Counted from the stretch's first letter, positions 54,684-63,438 are shown. The stretch: DNA of 64,000 nt from Bradyrhizobium jicamae (GCF_018130695.1 NZ_JAFCJX010000013.1:170737-234736); one strand, 5' to 3'. Notes: generated by a model not told the origin, from the letters alone. Translations and numbers: made by a program.

Positions 54684-55136
54684 ATGAACAATCCGCCAGC
54701 CAGTGCCGGCGCGGCGCGCACGTCCGCGCTCGCTGAAGACCTTCGTCTGCTGATCGGAACGCTGAAGCGCCGGCTGCGCGAGCAGGGGCAGCGGGAGGAT
54801 CTTCCGCCATCCCAGGTCGCGGTGCTGCTGCGCCTCGAAAAGCATGGACCCGCGACCGTGTCGGCTCTCGCGCGATCGGAGGGGATGCGGCCGCAGTCGA
54901 TGAGCGCGGCGATCTCCGCGCTGGAGGCCGCCGGCATGGTCCGCGGCGCGCCCGATCCCGATGACGGCCGGCAGACCATCATGTCGCTGACCGACACGTG
55001 CCGCGAGCGGCTGCGCACCGCCCGCGCTGCGCGACAGGATTGGCTGTCGCGCACCATCGCCGCAAAACTGTCGCCGCGCGAGCAGCAGGAACTCGCCGCC
55101 GCGGTCAGGCTGTTGAAGCGGCTGGTCGAGGAGTGA
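54684..55136 (+). CDS. MarR-family regulator of a drug-efflux operon
   Basis: 150 residues. A winged helix domain: LPPSQVAVLLRLEKHGPATVSALARSEGMRPQSMSAAISALEAAGMV, and the wing DPDDGRQTIMSLTDTCRERL with the conserved DDGR. It leads a same-strand set with a small membrane protein and an MFS exporter, behind a 35-bp palindrome. It most likely represses the operon until an inducer binds. Confidence 0.95.
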   Translation: MNNPPASAGAARTSALAEDLRLLIGTLKRRLREQGQREDLPPSQVAVLLRLEKHGPATVSALARSEGMRPQSMSAAISALEAAGMVRGAPDPDDGRQTIMSLTDTCRERLRTARAARQDWLSRTIAAKLSPREQQELAAAVRLLKRLVEE

Positions 55137-55173
55137 TGCCGCAGACCCGCTCGATGCAAAGGACTCCACGCGC

Positions 55174-55503
55174 ATGAACTGGCTTGACCTCATCGCCTAC
55201 TTCTTCGGCGGCGCTTTCCTCACCAACGCGATCCCCCACGTCGTCGCCGGCATGATGGGTGAGCCGTTCCAGACACCGTTCGCAACGCCGCGAGGCGAGG
55301 GTCTTTCCACATCGACGGTCAATATCCTCTGGGGCTTCTTCAACCTGCTCATCGGATATCTCCTGATCTGCCGTGTCGGCGATTTCGCACTGAGGAGCAC
55401 CAGCGACGTCGCCGCAGCCGCGTTTGGCGGCCTCCTGATCGGCCTGTTCCTGGCGCGGCGGTTCGGGCGGTTTCACGGCGGCAACCAACCGCAGCGCCCA
55501 TGA
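55174..55503 (+). CDS. Small membrane protein of the MarR/MFS operon
   Basis: 109 residues with three or so membrane helices (LIAYFFGGAFLTNAIPHVVAGMMG, VNILWGFFNLLIGYLLICRVG, AAAAFGGLLIGLFLARRFG) and a short loop GEPFQTPFATPRGEG. I do not know a named family for it, though similar proteins occur beside transport genes. Its stop overlaps the MFS start by four bases (ATGA), so it is translationally coupled to the exporter. Confidence 0.82.
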   Translation: MNWLDLIAYFFGGAFLTNAIPHVVAGMMGEPFQTPFATPRGEGLSTSTVNILWGFFNLLIGYLLICRVGDFALRSTSDVAAAAFGGLLIGLFLARRFGRFHGGNQPQRP

Positions 55504-56771
55504 GACGCACGTTCCGCTCGCTCCGCATCTTCAACTACCGCGTTTGGGCGGCCGGCGCGCTGGTGTCCAACATTGGCTCGTGGATGCAGCGCGCTGCCCA
55601 GGATTGGCTGGTTTTCACCGAGCTCACCGATCACAGCGCGGCCGCGGTCGGCATCGTGATGGCCTTGCAGTTCGGCCCGCAGCTGCTGCTGATGCCATGG
55701 TCCGGCTTTGCCGCGGATCATTTCAACCAGCGCAGGCTGCTGATGGCGACGCAGGCGACCATGGGCGTGCTCGCGCTGATCATCGGGCTGCTCACCGTCA
55801 CCGGGCTGGTGCAGCTCTGGCACGTCTATGTGTTCGCCTTCCTGTTCGGCTGCAGCGCGGCGCTCGACGCCCCGGTCCGCCAGACCTTCGTCGCCGAGCT
55901 GGTCGGAGATGCCGATCTGTCGAATGCGATCGCGCTGAACTCGACCTCGTTCAACGCCGCGCGCATGGTCGGACCCGCGGTCGCCGGCCTCGTCATCGCC
56001 TCCGTCGGTACCGGCTGGGCGTTCCTGTTCAACGGCGCATCCTTCATGGCGGTGCTGGCGTCGCTGTCGCTGCTGCGCAAATCGGAGCTTCGGCCCAATG
56101 CGCGCGCGCACCGCGCCAAGGGCAGCGTGCTGCAGGGCTTTCACTATGTCTGGGGCCGCGCTGATCTCAGGGCGACCCTGATCATGCTGTTCCTGATCGG
56201 GACCTTCGGGCTCAACTTTCCGATCTTCATCTCGACCATGGCGGTCGGTGTCTTCCACAGCGACGCGCGCGGCTTCGGCCTGTTGTCCTCGATGATGGCG
56301 GTCGGCACGATGTCGGGTGCGCTGCTGGCCGCAAGCCGCGAGCGGCCGAAATTCACTTCGCTGCTGGCGGGCGCTGCGATCTTCGGCCTCGGCTGCACGC
56401 TGGCTGCGCTGGCGCCGGGCTACTGGCTGTTCGCCGCCGCGCTGGTCGTGATCGGCGTCGCCGCGCTGACTGTCATGAACACCTCGAACGCGCTGATGCA
56501 GCTCTCGACCGAGCCCGCGATGCGTGGCCGGGTGATGGCGCTGCGGCTCGGCGTAGCCCTTGGCGGCACGCCGATCGGCGCCCCGATCGTCGGCTGGGTC
56601 GCAGATCATCTCGGCCCGCGCTGGGCCCTTGGCGTCGGCGCGGCCGCCGGCTTCGCAGCCGCCATTGTCGCAATTGGCGCGCTCGCCCGATTCCGCGGCG
56701 AAGCCGAGCAATACGCACAGAGAAGCGAGGTCAACCTCGGCAGCGGCGGCGAGGGCGGCGCTGTCAGCTGA
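55500..56771 (+). CDS. MFS exporter (EntS/MFS_3 type)
   Basis: 423 residues, twelve predicted membrane helices. It opens RSLRIFNYRVWAAGALVSNIGSWMQRAAQDWLV, the typical start of the EntS-like MFS clade, with GFAADHFNQRRLLMATQ as the loop 2-3 motif and DAPVRQTFVAELVGDADLSNAIALNS. The clade exports siderophores, drugs and other small molecules. It is coupled to the preceding small membrane protein and controlled presumably by the MarR regulator. The substrate is unknown. Confidence 0.94.
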   Translation: MRRTFRSLRIFNYRVWAAGALVSNIGSWMQRAAQDWLVFTELTDHSAAAVGIVMALQFGPQLLLMPWSGFAADHFNQRRLLMATQATMGVLALIIGLLTVTGLVQLWHVYVFAFLFGCSAALDAPVRQTFVAELVGDADLSNAIALNSTSFNAARMVGPAVAGLVIASVGTGWAFLFNGASFMAVLASLSLLRKSELRPNARAHRAKGSVLQGFHYVWGRADLRATLIMLFLIGTFGLNFPIFISTMAVGVFHSDARGFGLLSSMMAVGTMSGALLAASRERPKFTSLLAGAAIFGLGCTLAALAPGYWLFAAALVVIGVAALTVMNTSNALMQLSTEPAMRGRVMALRLGVALGGTPIGAPIVGWVADHLGPRWALGVGAAAGFAAAIVAIGALARFRGEAEQYAQRSEVNLGSGGEGGAVS

Positions 56772-56823
56772 ACTTTTGCGGGGTGGCCGGCGACAAAGGG
56801 CCTGACTCCATGCGAGGTTGCCC

Positions 56824-57567
56824 ATGCCGTTCGTCCGAATCCTGCTGATCCTGCTCGCGCTCGCCTCGCCGGCGCTGGCGCAGGATGGTGCGCGCAATAC
56901 GGCCGCCGCCAAGGAGGCCGCGCAGGCGTTCAGCCTCTATGTCGAAGGCGTCGCGAAAAAGGGCGGGCGGCCTGATCTGACCCGGCCGGAGGTCGCCGGC
57001 TTGCTGAACCGCATCTACGATCTCGACGCGTTGAACGCGCTGCCGCCGGCGCAGGCGAACGATATCGCGTGGATGCTCGATTGGATCGACGCGGCCAACA
57101 CGGCCAGCAAATTGTTCACGCGCTTCGGCTCGAAGCCGGGGCCGCAGCCCGACATGGACGCGCTCCAGCGCAATTTCACCGAATACGAGGACCAGTACGC
57201 CGCGGCGACGAGCTTCATGATCCGCGGCCAGGCGCGCGAGGCTGTCGTGATGAAGCTGTTCTGGGCGAGCCTGCCGCCGGAGAAGCGCACGCGCATCCGC
57301 GAGGAGGGGTTTTTGAAGGCCCGCAAGGGCATGGCCGAGTACGTCCTGACCGCCATCTGCTCCGCGGTCGAGAGTGGCAAGCCCGCCAATGCCCGGCTCG
57401 TCGCAGCCGCCATCCGCGACACCGGCGAGGTCTGGGCGGAGGCTTTCTTGCCCGAGGATCGGGTGCAGGTGATTGCACAGCTCGCCGACCTCTCCAGGAC
57501 CGTGCGGGACGAGATGGCGCGAACCGATGTTGCCGCCTTCAGGTCGGCGCTGAAGGCGGCGAACTGA
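56824..57567 (+). CDS. Exported hypothetical protein
   Basis: 247 residues from ATG 56824; a TTG six bases upstream is the only other near start. The signal peptide is MPFVRILLILLALASPALAQ. The mature protein is mainly helical (AAKEAAQAFSLYVEGVAKKG, ALPPAQANDIAWMLDWIDAANTAS, AAAIRDTGEVWAEAFLPEDR) with a single cysteine (AICSAVES). No family recognised. It is 52 bases after the MFS gene but has no clear tie to it; the function is unknown. Confidence 0.85.
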   Translation: MPFVRILLILLALASPALAQDGARNTAAAKEAAQAFSLYVEGVAKKGGRPDLTRPEVAGLLNRIYDLDALNALPPAQANDIAWMLDWIDAANTASKLFTRFGSKPGPQPDMDALQRNFTEYEDQYAAATSFMIRGQAREAVVMKLFWASLPPEKRTRIREEGFLKARKGMAEYVLTAICSAVESGKPANARLVAAAIRDTGEVWAEAFLPEDRVQVIAQLADLSRTVRDEMARTDVAAFRSALKAAN

Positions 57568-57688
57568 TCGAACCTCTTGCAGCCTGCGCCGGCGTCTCCT
57601 GTCATTGCCACCTTGCAGTTCTGCGAGGTGACCTCACCACAAAACCGCGCTAGCCTCGTTCGGACAAGAACAAGAGGAAGCGCCAATC

Positions 57689-59389
57689 GTGTACGACTTC
57701 ATTATCGTGGGCGGCGGCTCGGCGGGGTCCGTGCTGGCCCACCGGCTCTCCGCCAGGAGCGCCAACAAGGTCCTGCTGTGCGAAGCCGGACAGGACACAC
57801 CACCGGGCAACGAGCCGGCCGAAATCAGGGACAGCTATCCCGGTACCGCCTATTTCGATCCGCGCTTCCACTGGACCGAGCTCAAGGTCACCACGCAAGT
57901 CGTCAGCCACAATAATCCGCACGAGGCCCGTCCGCCGTTGCGCAAATACGAGCAGGCGCGCGTGCTCGGCGGCGGCTCCTCGATCAACGGCCAGATGGCC
58001 AACCGCGGAGCGCCGACTGACTACGACGAATGGGACGCGCGGGGCGCCGAGGGCTGGACCTGGGCCGACGTGCTGCCCTTCTTCAAGAAGGTCGAGCGCG
58101 ACCTCGATTTCGACGGTCCCTACCACGGCAAGGACGGCCGAATTCCAGTGCGTAGAATTCCGCGCGAGCACTGGACGCGGCATTCGGAGGCGTTCGCGCA
58201 AGCCTTCCAGCAGGCCGGCCATCAATACCTGGCTGATCAGAACGGTGAGTTCGTCGACGGCTATTTCCCGGTGACGCATTCCAACCAGGCCGAGCAGCGC
58301 GTCTCGGCCGCGATGGGCTATCTCGATCGCGACACGCGCAAGCGCGCCATCCTCACGATCTCCACCAACACGCAGGTGAGGGAGCTCTTGTTCGACGGCA
58401 CACAATGCGTCGGCGTGAAGGCCGTGGTCGATGGACGCGCGCAGGAATTCCGGGGACGCGAGGTCATTCTCTCCTCTGGCGCGATCCATTCGCCGGCGCA
58501 TCTCTTGCGCGCCGGCATCGGCCCAGTCGGCCACCTCAAGGAGTTGGGCATTCCCGTGCTGATGGGCCTGCCGGGCGTCGGCCAGCGGTTGATGGATCAT
58601 CCCTCGATTTCGCTGTCGTCCTTTGTCCGCCGCGGCGCGCGCATGACCGACAACGAGCACACGCGGCGCCACATGCAACTGGGCCTGCGCTATTCGTCCG
58701 GGCTATCAGGCGTGCCGAAGGGCGACATGTTCGTCGTCCTGCTCTCTAAATCGGCCTGGCACGCGGTCGGCGCGCAGATCGGCTCGGCGCTCACCTTCGT
58801 CAACAAGACCTATTCCGAGACCGGACAGGTCAAGCTCGCCTCGCGCGACCCCGCCGCCGAACCGATCGTCGAGTTCAATCTGCTGTCCGACCGGCGCGAC
58901 CTCGATCGCCTGATGAGCGGCTTCCGCAAGATGGCGGCGATCCAGATGAGCGACGCCGTCAAGGCGGTGACCGACAAGCCGTTCCCCGCCGCCTATACCG
59001 ACAAGGTCCGCAAGATCGGCGTCGTCAATAACAAGAACAGGATCCTGACCAAGATCGCCGCGACCCTGATGGACGGGCCGGCAGCGCTCCGCCACTACCT
59101 GATCGACAATTTCGTGGTCGAGGGTTTCAGCTTCGATGACGTGATCAACGACGACGAGGCGCTGGAAGCCTTCGTGCGCAAGGCGACCATCGGCGTCTGG
59201 CACGCCTCCTGCTCATGCCGGATGGGCCTGGCCAGCGACCCCATGGCTGTCGTCGACAACCAGGGCCGGGTCAAGGGCATCCAGGGCCTGCGGGTGGTCG
59301 ACGCCTCGATCTTCCCGGTGGTGCCCTGCGCCAACACCAACTTTCCGGTGCTGATGACGGCGGAAAAGATCGCAGCCTCCATGCAGTGA
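57689..59389 (+). CDS. GMC-family FAD-dependent oxidoreductase
   Basis: 566 residues from GTG 57689 (AAGAGGAAGCGCC upstream). The N-terminal FAD motif is VGGGSAGSVLAHRLS (GGGSAG at 8-13), then the GMC signatures RVLGGGSSINGQMANRG and GREVILSSGAIHSPAHLL. The catalytic pair is H505 (VWHASCSCRMG) and N549 (CANTNFP), 44 residues apart, the His-Asn arrangement of choline-oxidase-like enzymes. It probably oxidises an alcohol substrate. It appears to be a single-gene unit. Confidence 0.95.
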   Translation: MYDFIIVGGGSAGSVLAHRLSARSANKVLLCEAGQDTPPGNEPAEIRDSYPGTAYFDPRFHWTELKVTTQVVSHNNPHEARPPLRKYEQARVLGGGSSINGQMANRGAPTDYDEWDARGAEGWTWADVLPFFKKVERDLDFDGPYHGKDGRIPVRRIPREHWTRHSEAFAQAFQQAGHQYLADQNGEFVDGYFPVTHSNQAEQRVSAAMGYLDRDTRKRAILTISTNTQVRELLFDGTQCVGVKAVVDGRAQEFRGREVILSSGAIHSPAHLLRAGIGPVGHLKELGIPVLMGLPGVGQRLMDHPSISLSSFVRRGARMTDNEHTRRHMQLGLRYSSGLSGVPKGDMFVVLLSKSAWHAVGAQIGSALTFVNKTYSETGQVKLASRDPAAEPIVEFNLLSDRRDLDRLMSGFRKMAAIQMSDAVKAVTDKPFPAAYTDKVRKIGVVNNKNRILTKIAATLMDGPAALRHYLIDNFVVEGFSFDDVINDDEALEAFVRKATIGVWHASCSCRMGLASDPMAVVDNQGRVKGIQGLRVVDASIFPVVPCANTNFPVLMTAEKIAASMQ

Positions 59390-59488
59390 TCCCGCACTTT
59401 CGGCGGGCGGGATCATCCGCCCGCATGAACCTTTCCCGCGGTCGGGCGCACCAACGGCGCGTAGCTCCTCAAGACGAAGGAATGCGCG

Positions 59489-60454
59489 ATGAAGGCGATC
59501 AAGGCATCGATCTGTGTTGCGGTGACGGCGCTGGCGCTGAGCCTGTCGCTCGGCGCGCCCTCCCATGCGGAGCAGGATGAGGCGACAGCGCTCACCCGGC
59601 AATCCAAGGAACTCTATCGGGTCGGCAAGTACAAGGAAGCGCTGCCGCTGGCGCAGAAGCTGGTGGCGCTGCAGGAGAAGACGTTCGGCCCCGATGATGC
59701 AGAGATCGCGATGCCGCTGAACGACCTCGGCACCATCCACTACAATCTCGGCCAGTACGCCGTTGCCGAGCCGCTGTACAAGCGCTCGCTGGCGATCCGG
59801 GAGCGGACGCTGGGTGCGGATCATACCGAGGTCGCCCAGGTGCTGAACAATCTCGGCGAACTCTACCGCTCGGAAGAGCGCTATGCCGACGCCGAGCCGC
59901 TGCTCAAGCGCGCGATCGCGATCCGCGAGAAGGCGCTCGGGCCCAACGATCCGAGCATCGCGCAGCCGCTGAGCAATCTGGCCGCGCTCTACAGCAACCA
60001 GGGCCGTTACGACAAGTCCGTGCCGCTGTTCAAGCGGGGGCTCGCTTTGCTCGAGAAGGCGAACGGCAAGGACGACCCCGAAGCCACGGTGCTCCTGAGC
60101 AACCTCGCCGATGCCTACACCAATCAGCGCCGCTACGCCGATGCCGAGAAGCTGCTGAAGCGCTCGATCGTCATCACGGTGAAGGCGTTCGGCCCCGACC
60201 ATGCCGATGTCGCGCAGGGACTGAACAATCTGGCCGCGCTGTATGCGCGCCAGGGCCGCAACGCCGAAGCCGAGCGGTTCTTCAAGCAGTCGGTGGTGAC
60301 CTTCGAGAAGACGCTCGGTCCGAACCATCCGGAGCTTGCGGGCGTGCTGGACAATCTGGCCGGCCTCTACAAGGACCAGGGCCGCTACGCCGATGCGAAG
60401 GCGCTCTTCATGCGCTCGGCGGCCATTCGCGCGAAGGCGGGTTCGGCGAGCTGA
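59489..60454 (+). CDS. Exported kinesin-light-chain-type TPR protein
   Basis: 321 residues with a signal peptide (MKAIKASICVAVTALALSLSLGAPSHA). The mature protein is about six consecutive 42-residue TPR units of the kinesin-light-chain type (for example YADAEPLLKRAIAIREKALG, NDPSIAQPLSNLAALYSNQG, and ADVAQGLNNLAALYARQGR). Such scaffolds bind partner proteins. Export suggests a periplasmic role. It is followed by a repeat element and a convergent cyclase gene. Confidence 0.92.
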   Translation: MKAIKASICVAVTALALSLSLGAPSHAEQDEATALTRQSKELYRVGKYKEALPLAQKLVALQEKTFGPDDAEIAMPLNDLGTIHYNLGQYAVAEPLYKRSLAIRERTLGADHTEVAQVLNNLGELYRSEERYADAEPLLKRAIAIREKALGPNDPSIAQPLSNLAALYSNQGRYDKSVPLFKRGLALLEKANGKDDPEATVLLSNLADAYTNQRRYADAEKLLKRSIVITVKAFGPDHADVAQGLNNLAALYARQGRNAEAERFFKQSVVTFEKTLGPNHPELAGVLDNLAGLYKDQGRYADAKALFMRSAAIRAKAGSAS

Positions 60455-60458
60455 CTGA

Positions 60459-60510
60459 GATCATGCGCAAATAAGACTAAAGCGCGATGACGATTTTCAT
60501 CGCGCTCTAA
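60459..60510. repeat. Degenerate family A repeat tail
   Basis: GATCATGCGCAAATAAGACTAAAGCG followed by the hairpin TAAAGCGCGATGACG/TTTCATCGCGCTCTAA. It matches the right-hand part of the elements at 4346 and 30114. Its right end overlaps the stop codon of the minus-strand cyclase gene (60509-60507). Confidence 0.75.
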
Positions 60511-61301
60511 TGCTCGACCCGGTACAGCCGCCATTTCTTCGGCACGCCCTTGAGCAGGTGACTGCCGCGATCCCTGAAGCTGACGTCGGACTCCGACATC
60601 AGCTCCTTGACCGCACTCGAAGCCAGCACCTCGCCGGCGCGCGCCTTCGCGGCGACGCGTGCGCCGATGTGAAAGGCGAGGCCGACCACGTCGGCCCCGT
60701 TCCGCTCGTATTCGCCCGCATGCAGCCCGACCCGGATCTCCAGCCCCAGCGTGCGCACGGCGTCGCGGATCGCGCCCGCGCAGCGCACGCCTGCCGCCGG
60801 CTTGCCAAACGTCGCCAGCACGCCGTCGCCGGTCGTGACGATCTCCTTGCCGCGCAGCGTCTTCAGCTCCTTGCGGACGGCGGCGTAATAATGATTCATC
60901 ACCTGGGTCCAGCGCGCATCGCCGAGCCGCGCGGCTTTTTCGGTGGAGCGGACGATGTCGACGAACAGGATGGTGGCGAGCGCCTGCTTGAGCTCGGCGC
61001 CAGACGTGGCGGTGCGGCGCCGGTTCGCGATGCTCCCGCTCAGCGGTTCATAACGATGGCTGCGCCGCTTCGCGATGGCCGCTTTGGCATACTGCTGGGC
61101 CGCGTCGACGTTGCGGCAGCGAATGGTCTTGTCCTGCGGCAGGCGCGTCCAGTAGACCTTGCGCGCAGCTCCAACGCCAAGCACCTCCACCGCGCCCCAT
61201 TTCAGGAAAACCGTCGCGCCGGTCCGTCGAATGCACCAGGCCTTCGACGTGTATCCGGACACGTTGGTCTGATGGACTCCGATGCGAAGGAACTTTGGCA
61301 T
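60507..61301 (-). CDS. WGR-like domain fused to class III adenylate cyclase
   Basis: 264 residues. Residues 1-85 resemble a WGR domain (FLKWGAVEV, then ARKVYWTRLP, and a closing helix AQQYAKAAIAKRRSHRYEPL), best known from PARP-type and nucleic-acid-linked proteins. Residues 105-262 are a class III cyclase with metal aspartates D115 (ILFVDIVRST) and D159 (TTGDGVLATFG), and VGLHAGEYERNGADVVGLAFHIGARV. It should make cAMP (or cGMP). The stop lies in a REP-like element. It is monocistronic. Confidence 0.86.
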   Translation of the reverse strand: MPKFLRIGVHQTNVSGYTSKAWCIRRTGATVFLKWGAVEVLGVGAARKVYWTRLPQDKTIRCRNVDAAQQYAKAAIAKRRSHRYEPLSGSIANRRRTATSGAELKQALATILFVDIVRSTEKAARLGDARWTQVMNHYYAAVRKELKTLRGKEIVTTGDGVLATFGKPAAGVRCAGAIRDAVRTLGLEIRVGLHAGEYERNGADVVGLAFHIGARVAAKARAGEVLASSAVKELMSESDVSFRDRGSHLLKGVPKKWRLYRVEH

Positions 61302-61500
61302 GAACGTGCGGCCGATTGCGTGACCGTTTGTGAGGGAGGTCTGGTCCTACCTGGGGTAAAGCGTAGTCACACAGTCCCGCCTTGGCAACAGGACGTTCAT
61401 TCGAAAATTGCCCATGGCATCTCGTGTTGATGCGCGTTCGCCATCAACCTCGCGACGGTGCCATGACGTCTGCCTATGCTGCCGGGCAGTGACAGCGACG

Positions 61501-61785
61501 CTACTTACTAAGCGTATGTGTCTCGAACCCGGTTTCTTGCGGCGGCCCAGCCAATCCTCCTACGACGCCTTCCTTCAGGCGCGGCATGAGGATCTGTTCG
61601 CGGAACCGTTCCCAGCTTTCCTTCGTGTCGTGCACCGCGATCACGGTCCAGCCACCCGGTGTGGGCCCCGCGGTGTGGAAAATCTGACCCGTCGGAAGGC
61701 CCGAACTTGGATGGACGGCGGCGATCGACTTCTCGTACTGATCTTTGGTGCCGCCGGGGAAGTAATGAATGATCGCGTAGGCCAT
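61501..61785 (-). CDS. Small dimeric alpha-beta barrel-like hypothetical protein
   Basis: 94 residues from ATG 61785 behind CTGGAGAGCAATC. The sequence MAYAIIHYFPGGTKDQYEKS, GGWTVIAVHDTKESWERFRE has the strand-helix-strand rhythm of ABM/EthD-like ferredoxin-fold proteins. A longer frame to 61908 lacks a ribosome-binding site. The function is unknown, possibly a monooxygenase or isomerase relative. It is isolated. Confidence 0.8.
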   Translation of the reverse strand: MAYAIIHYFPGGTKDQYEKSIAAVHPSSGLPTGQIFHTAGPTPGGWTVIAVHDTKESWERFREQILMPRLKEGVVGGLAGPPQETGFETHTLSK

Positions 61786-61919
61786 GATTGCTCTCCAGCT
61801 GATCAAGCAAGCCCCTCGTGTATCGTAGTTCAGGAGTGTTGGTGCGTCACGCGGAACGTTCAATAGTCGCAACGATAAGGCCGAAGCGATCGCGGCCAGC
61901 CGATTCATGTGCCCACGCG

Positions 61920-62210
61920 TTAGCCACCCGGCCTGTGCGCCGATGCCGGCAGTGGCGCGTTGCCGAAATCGAGCGTCGAGCGTTGCAGGATCGTGCCGCG
62001 CTCGTCGATGACGAGGCGGAGCCGCCGGCGCTCCGAGAAGAAGGTGAGCCGGTGTCTACCGGTATCAGCGTCGGTGCCGCGCTCGGCCAGTGTCGTGATC
62101 TTGCCGGCGCGTAGGCCGGCTTTCAGCTCCGGCAGCGCGAGGCCGAGACCTTCGGCGACGATGGACGCATCGACCTCGAACGCGCCGTCGTCGAACGCGA
62201 TTCTGCTCAT
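61920..62210 (-). CDS. DUF6522-like protein of the NsrR module
   Basis: 96 residues from ATG 62210, overlapping the nsrR stop by four bases (ATGA), so it is translationally coupled. It starts MSRIAFDDGAFEVDASIVAEGLGL and has a conserved core GKITTLAERGTDADTGRHRL, then TFFSERRRLRLVIDERGTIL. I recognise this as the DUF6522 family, seen with NsrR and denitrification or NO genes in rhizobia. No cofactor-binding motif is visible. It probably assists NO sensing or detoxification. Confidence 0.86.
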   Translation of the reverse strand: MSRIAFDDGAFEVDASIVAEGLGLALPELKAGLRAGKITTLAERGTDADTGRHRLTFFSERRRLRLVIDERGTILQRSTLDFGNAPLPASAHRPGG

Positions 62211-62641
62211 GCCGCCCTCGCAGGCGAGCGCGGCGGCCGCGGTTGCCAGGCACATTCGGCCAGCGTGGTGCCGTCGAGCTCACGCATGAAGGCTTCGCGC
62301 GCCGAGGCGAGCTTTGCTTTCAGCCGGCAGCGCGGCGTGAGCATGCAGCCGCCGCCATCGTCGCGAAAACATTCCACCAGCGCGCTGTCGCCTTCGAGCG
62401 CGCGCACGACCGCGCCGAGCGTGATCTCGGCGGCCGGCCGCGCCAGCGCAAAGCCGCCGCCGACGCCGCGCTGGGTGGTGATGAAGCCGCCATCGGCGAG
62501 GTCGCGCACCACTTTTGCGAGGTGATTGCGGGAGATCGCGAACTCGGCCGCGATCTCGCCCGTCGCAAACGAGCGGCCGGGCTCGCCGGCCAGCCGCATC
62601 AGGGTGCGCAGGGCAAAATCCGTGAACGACGTCAGGCGCAT
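62207..62641 (-). CDS. nsrR: Rrf2-family nitric oxide sensor NsrR
   Basis: 144 residues from ATG 62641 (MRLTSFTDFALRTLMRLAG). The winged helix is Rrf2-type (ISRNHLAKVVRDLADGGFITTQRGVGGGFALARP). Three cysteines, C91, C99 and C105, have the spacing of iron-sulfur NsrR proteins and should bind a cluster destroyed by NO. An extra cysteine is at C130. It is divergent from the truncated haemoglobin gene, and a 27-bp inverted repeat lies between them. The downstream DUF6522 gene is overlapped. Confidence 0.92.
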   Translation of the reverse strand: MRLTSFTDFALRTLMRLAGEPGRSFATGEIAAEFAISRNHLAKVVRDLADGGFITTQRGVGGGFALARPAAEITLGAVVRALEGDSALVECFRDDGGGCMLTPRCRLKAKLASAREAFMRELDGTTLAECAWQPRPPRSPARAA

Positions 62642-62686
62642 GGGAGGCTCTCGAAAATAGACCTTGGCGCACATGGTATAGCGCGC

Positions 62687-62713
62687 TAAATAAGCATTTG
62701 AAATACATATTTA
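62687..62713 (+). promoter_or_regulatory. NsrR-type operator
   Basis: TAAATAAGCATTT (62687-62699), a central G, and AAATACATATTTA (62701-62713) form a 13-1-13 inverted repeat with 11 of 13 pairs. The size and AT-rich AAGCATTT core fit NsrR sites of gamma- and alphaproteobacteria. It lies 12 bases before the haemoglobin GTG start and 46 bases from the nsrR start, so it could control both directions. Confidence 0.75.
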
Positions 62714-62724
62714 GGGCAGAGATC

Positions 62725-63195
62725 GTGGAACCCATTGTTGCAGGCATCGCGCGCCGCGAGCAGATCGTGGCCGAAATCATGGAGCGGACCGGAATCACCG
62801 AGGCGATGATCGAGTGCCTGGTGCACGGCTTCTACGCAAAGGTGCGCCGCGATCCGATGCTGGCGCCGGTGTTCGACGCGAAGATCAGGGATTGGGCGCC
62901 GCACCTGAAACAGATGTGCGCGTTCTGGTCCTCGGTCGCGCTGATGACCGGCCGCTACCATGGCACCCCGATGGTCAAGCACATGAGATTGCCGGTCGAT
63001 GCCGCGCATTTCGACCGCTGGCTCGCGCTGTTCGAGGAGACCGCGAGCGAGTTGTGCCCGCCGGAGGCGGCGGCACATTTCGTCGAGCGCGCGCGTCGGA
63101 TCGCTGCGAGCCTGGAGATGGGTGTCGCCAGCGGGGCGGGCGTCATGCTCGGCGTCGGCGAACGCTACCGGCGGAGCGAAGGAGCGGTGCCATGA
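62725..63195 (+). CDS. Group III truncated haemoglobin
   Basis: 156 residues from GTG 62725 (AGGGCAGAG upstream); TTG 62698 would place the start in the operator. It shows the group III signatures: LVHGFYAKVRRDPMLAPVFDAKI, FWSSVALMTGRYHGTPMVKHMRLP with likely proximal His H86, and FDRWLALFEETASEL. Such globins bind O2 and NO; the NsrR-type operator suggests an NO or nitrosative-stress role. It overlaps the next tiny gene (ATGA). Confidence 0.92.
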   Translation: MEPIVAGIARREQIVAEIMERTGITEAMIECLVHGFYAKVRRDPMLAPVFDAKIRDWAPHLKQMCAFWSSVALMTGRYHGTPMVKHMRLPVDAAHFDRWLALFEETASELCPPEAAAHFVERARRIAASLEMGVASGAGVMLGVGERYRRSEGAVP

Positions 63196-63347
63196 AGAAG
63201 GTCAAGGTGATCGCGCGCACCATCGACGGTTACGATCTCGGCAACGAGCAGGCTAATCCGTATTCGGGCAGCAGTCTGGTGCCGATGCTGGTGATCGGCT
63301 TGATCCTGACCCTTGCCGGAATGATCGCGGCGTTGGCGCTGGCCTGA
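63192..63347 (+). CDS. 51-residue membrane protein coupled to the truncated haemoglobin
   Basis: Begins MKKVKVIARTIDGYDLGNEQ at ATG 63192, inside the haemoglobin stop (ATGA), with GGAGCG upstream. It has a polar N-terminal half and one membrane helix (LVPMLVIGLILTLAGMIAALALA) at the C-terminus. Coupling with the globin suggests it tethers the globin or a partner to the membrane, which is inference. It is short enough to be missed by gene callers. Confidence 0.8.
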   Translation: MKKVKVIARTIDGYDLGNEQANPYSGSSLVPMLVIGLILTLAGMIAALALA

Positions 63348-63350
63348 TTG

Positions 63351-63438
63351 CGTAGGATGGGTGGAGCGAAAGCGATACCCATCATCTCGCCGCGCGGCAC
63401 GAAGTTGATGGGTATCGCTGCGCTCCACCCATCCTACG
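63351..63438. repeat. Palindromic repeat, family D (CGTAGGATGGGTGGAGCG type)
   Basis: CGTAGGATGGGTGGAGCG at 63351-63368 and CGCTCCACCCATCCTACG at 63421-63438 are exact complements. Inner GCGATACCCATCA/TGATGGGTATCGC also pair almost exactly. This 88-base palindrome starts 3 bases after the 51-residue gene. Similar elements are common in Bradyrhizobium intergenic DNA. It may end the globin transcript. Confidence 0.9.
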
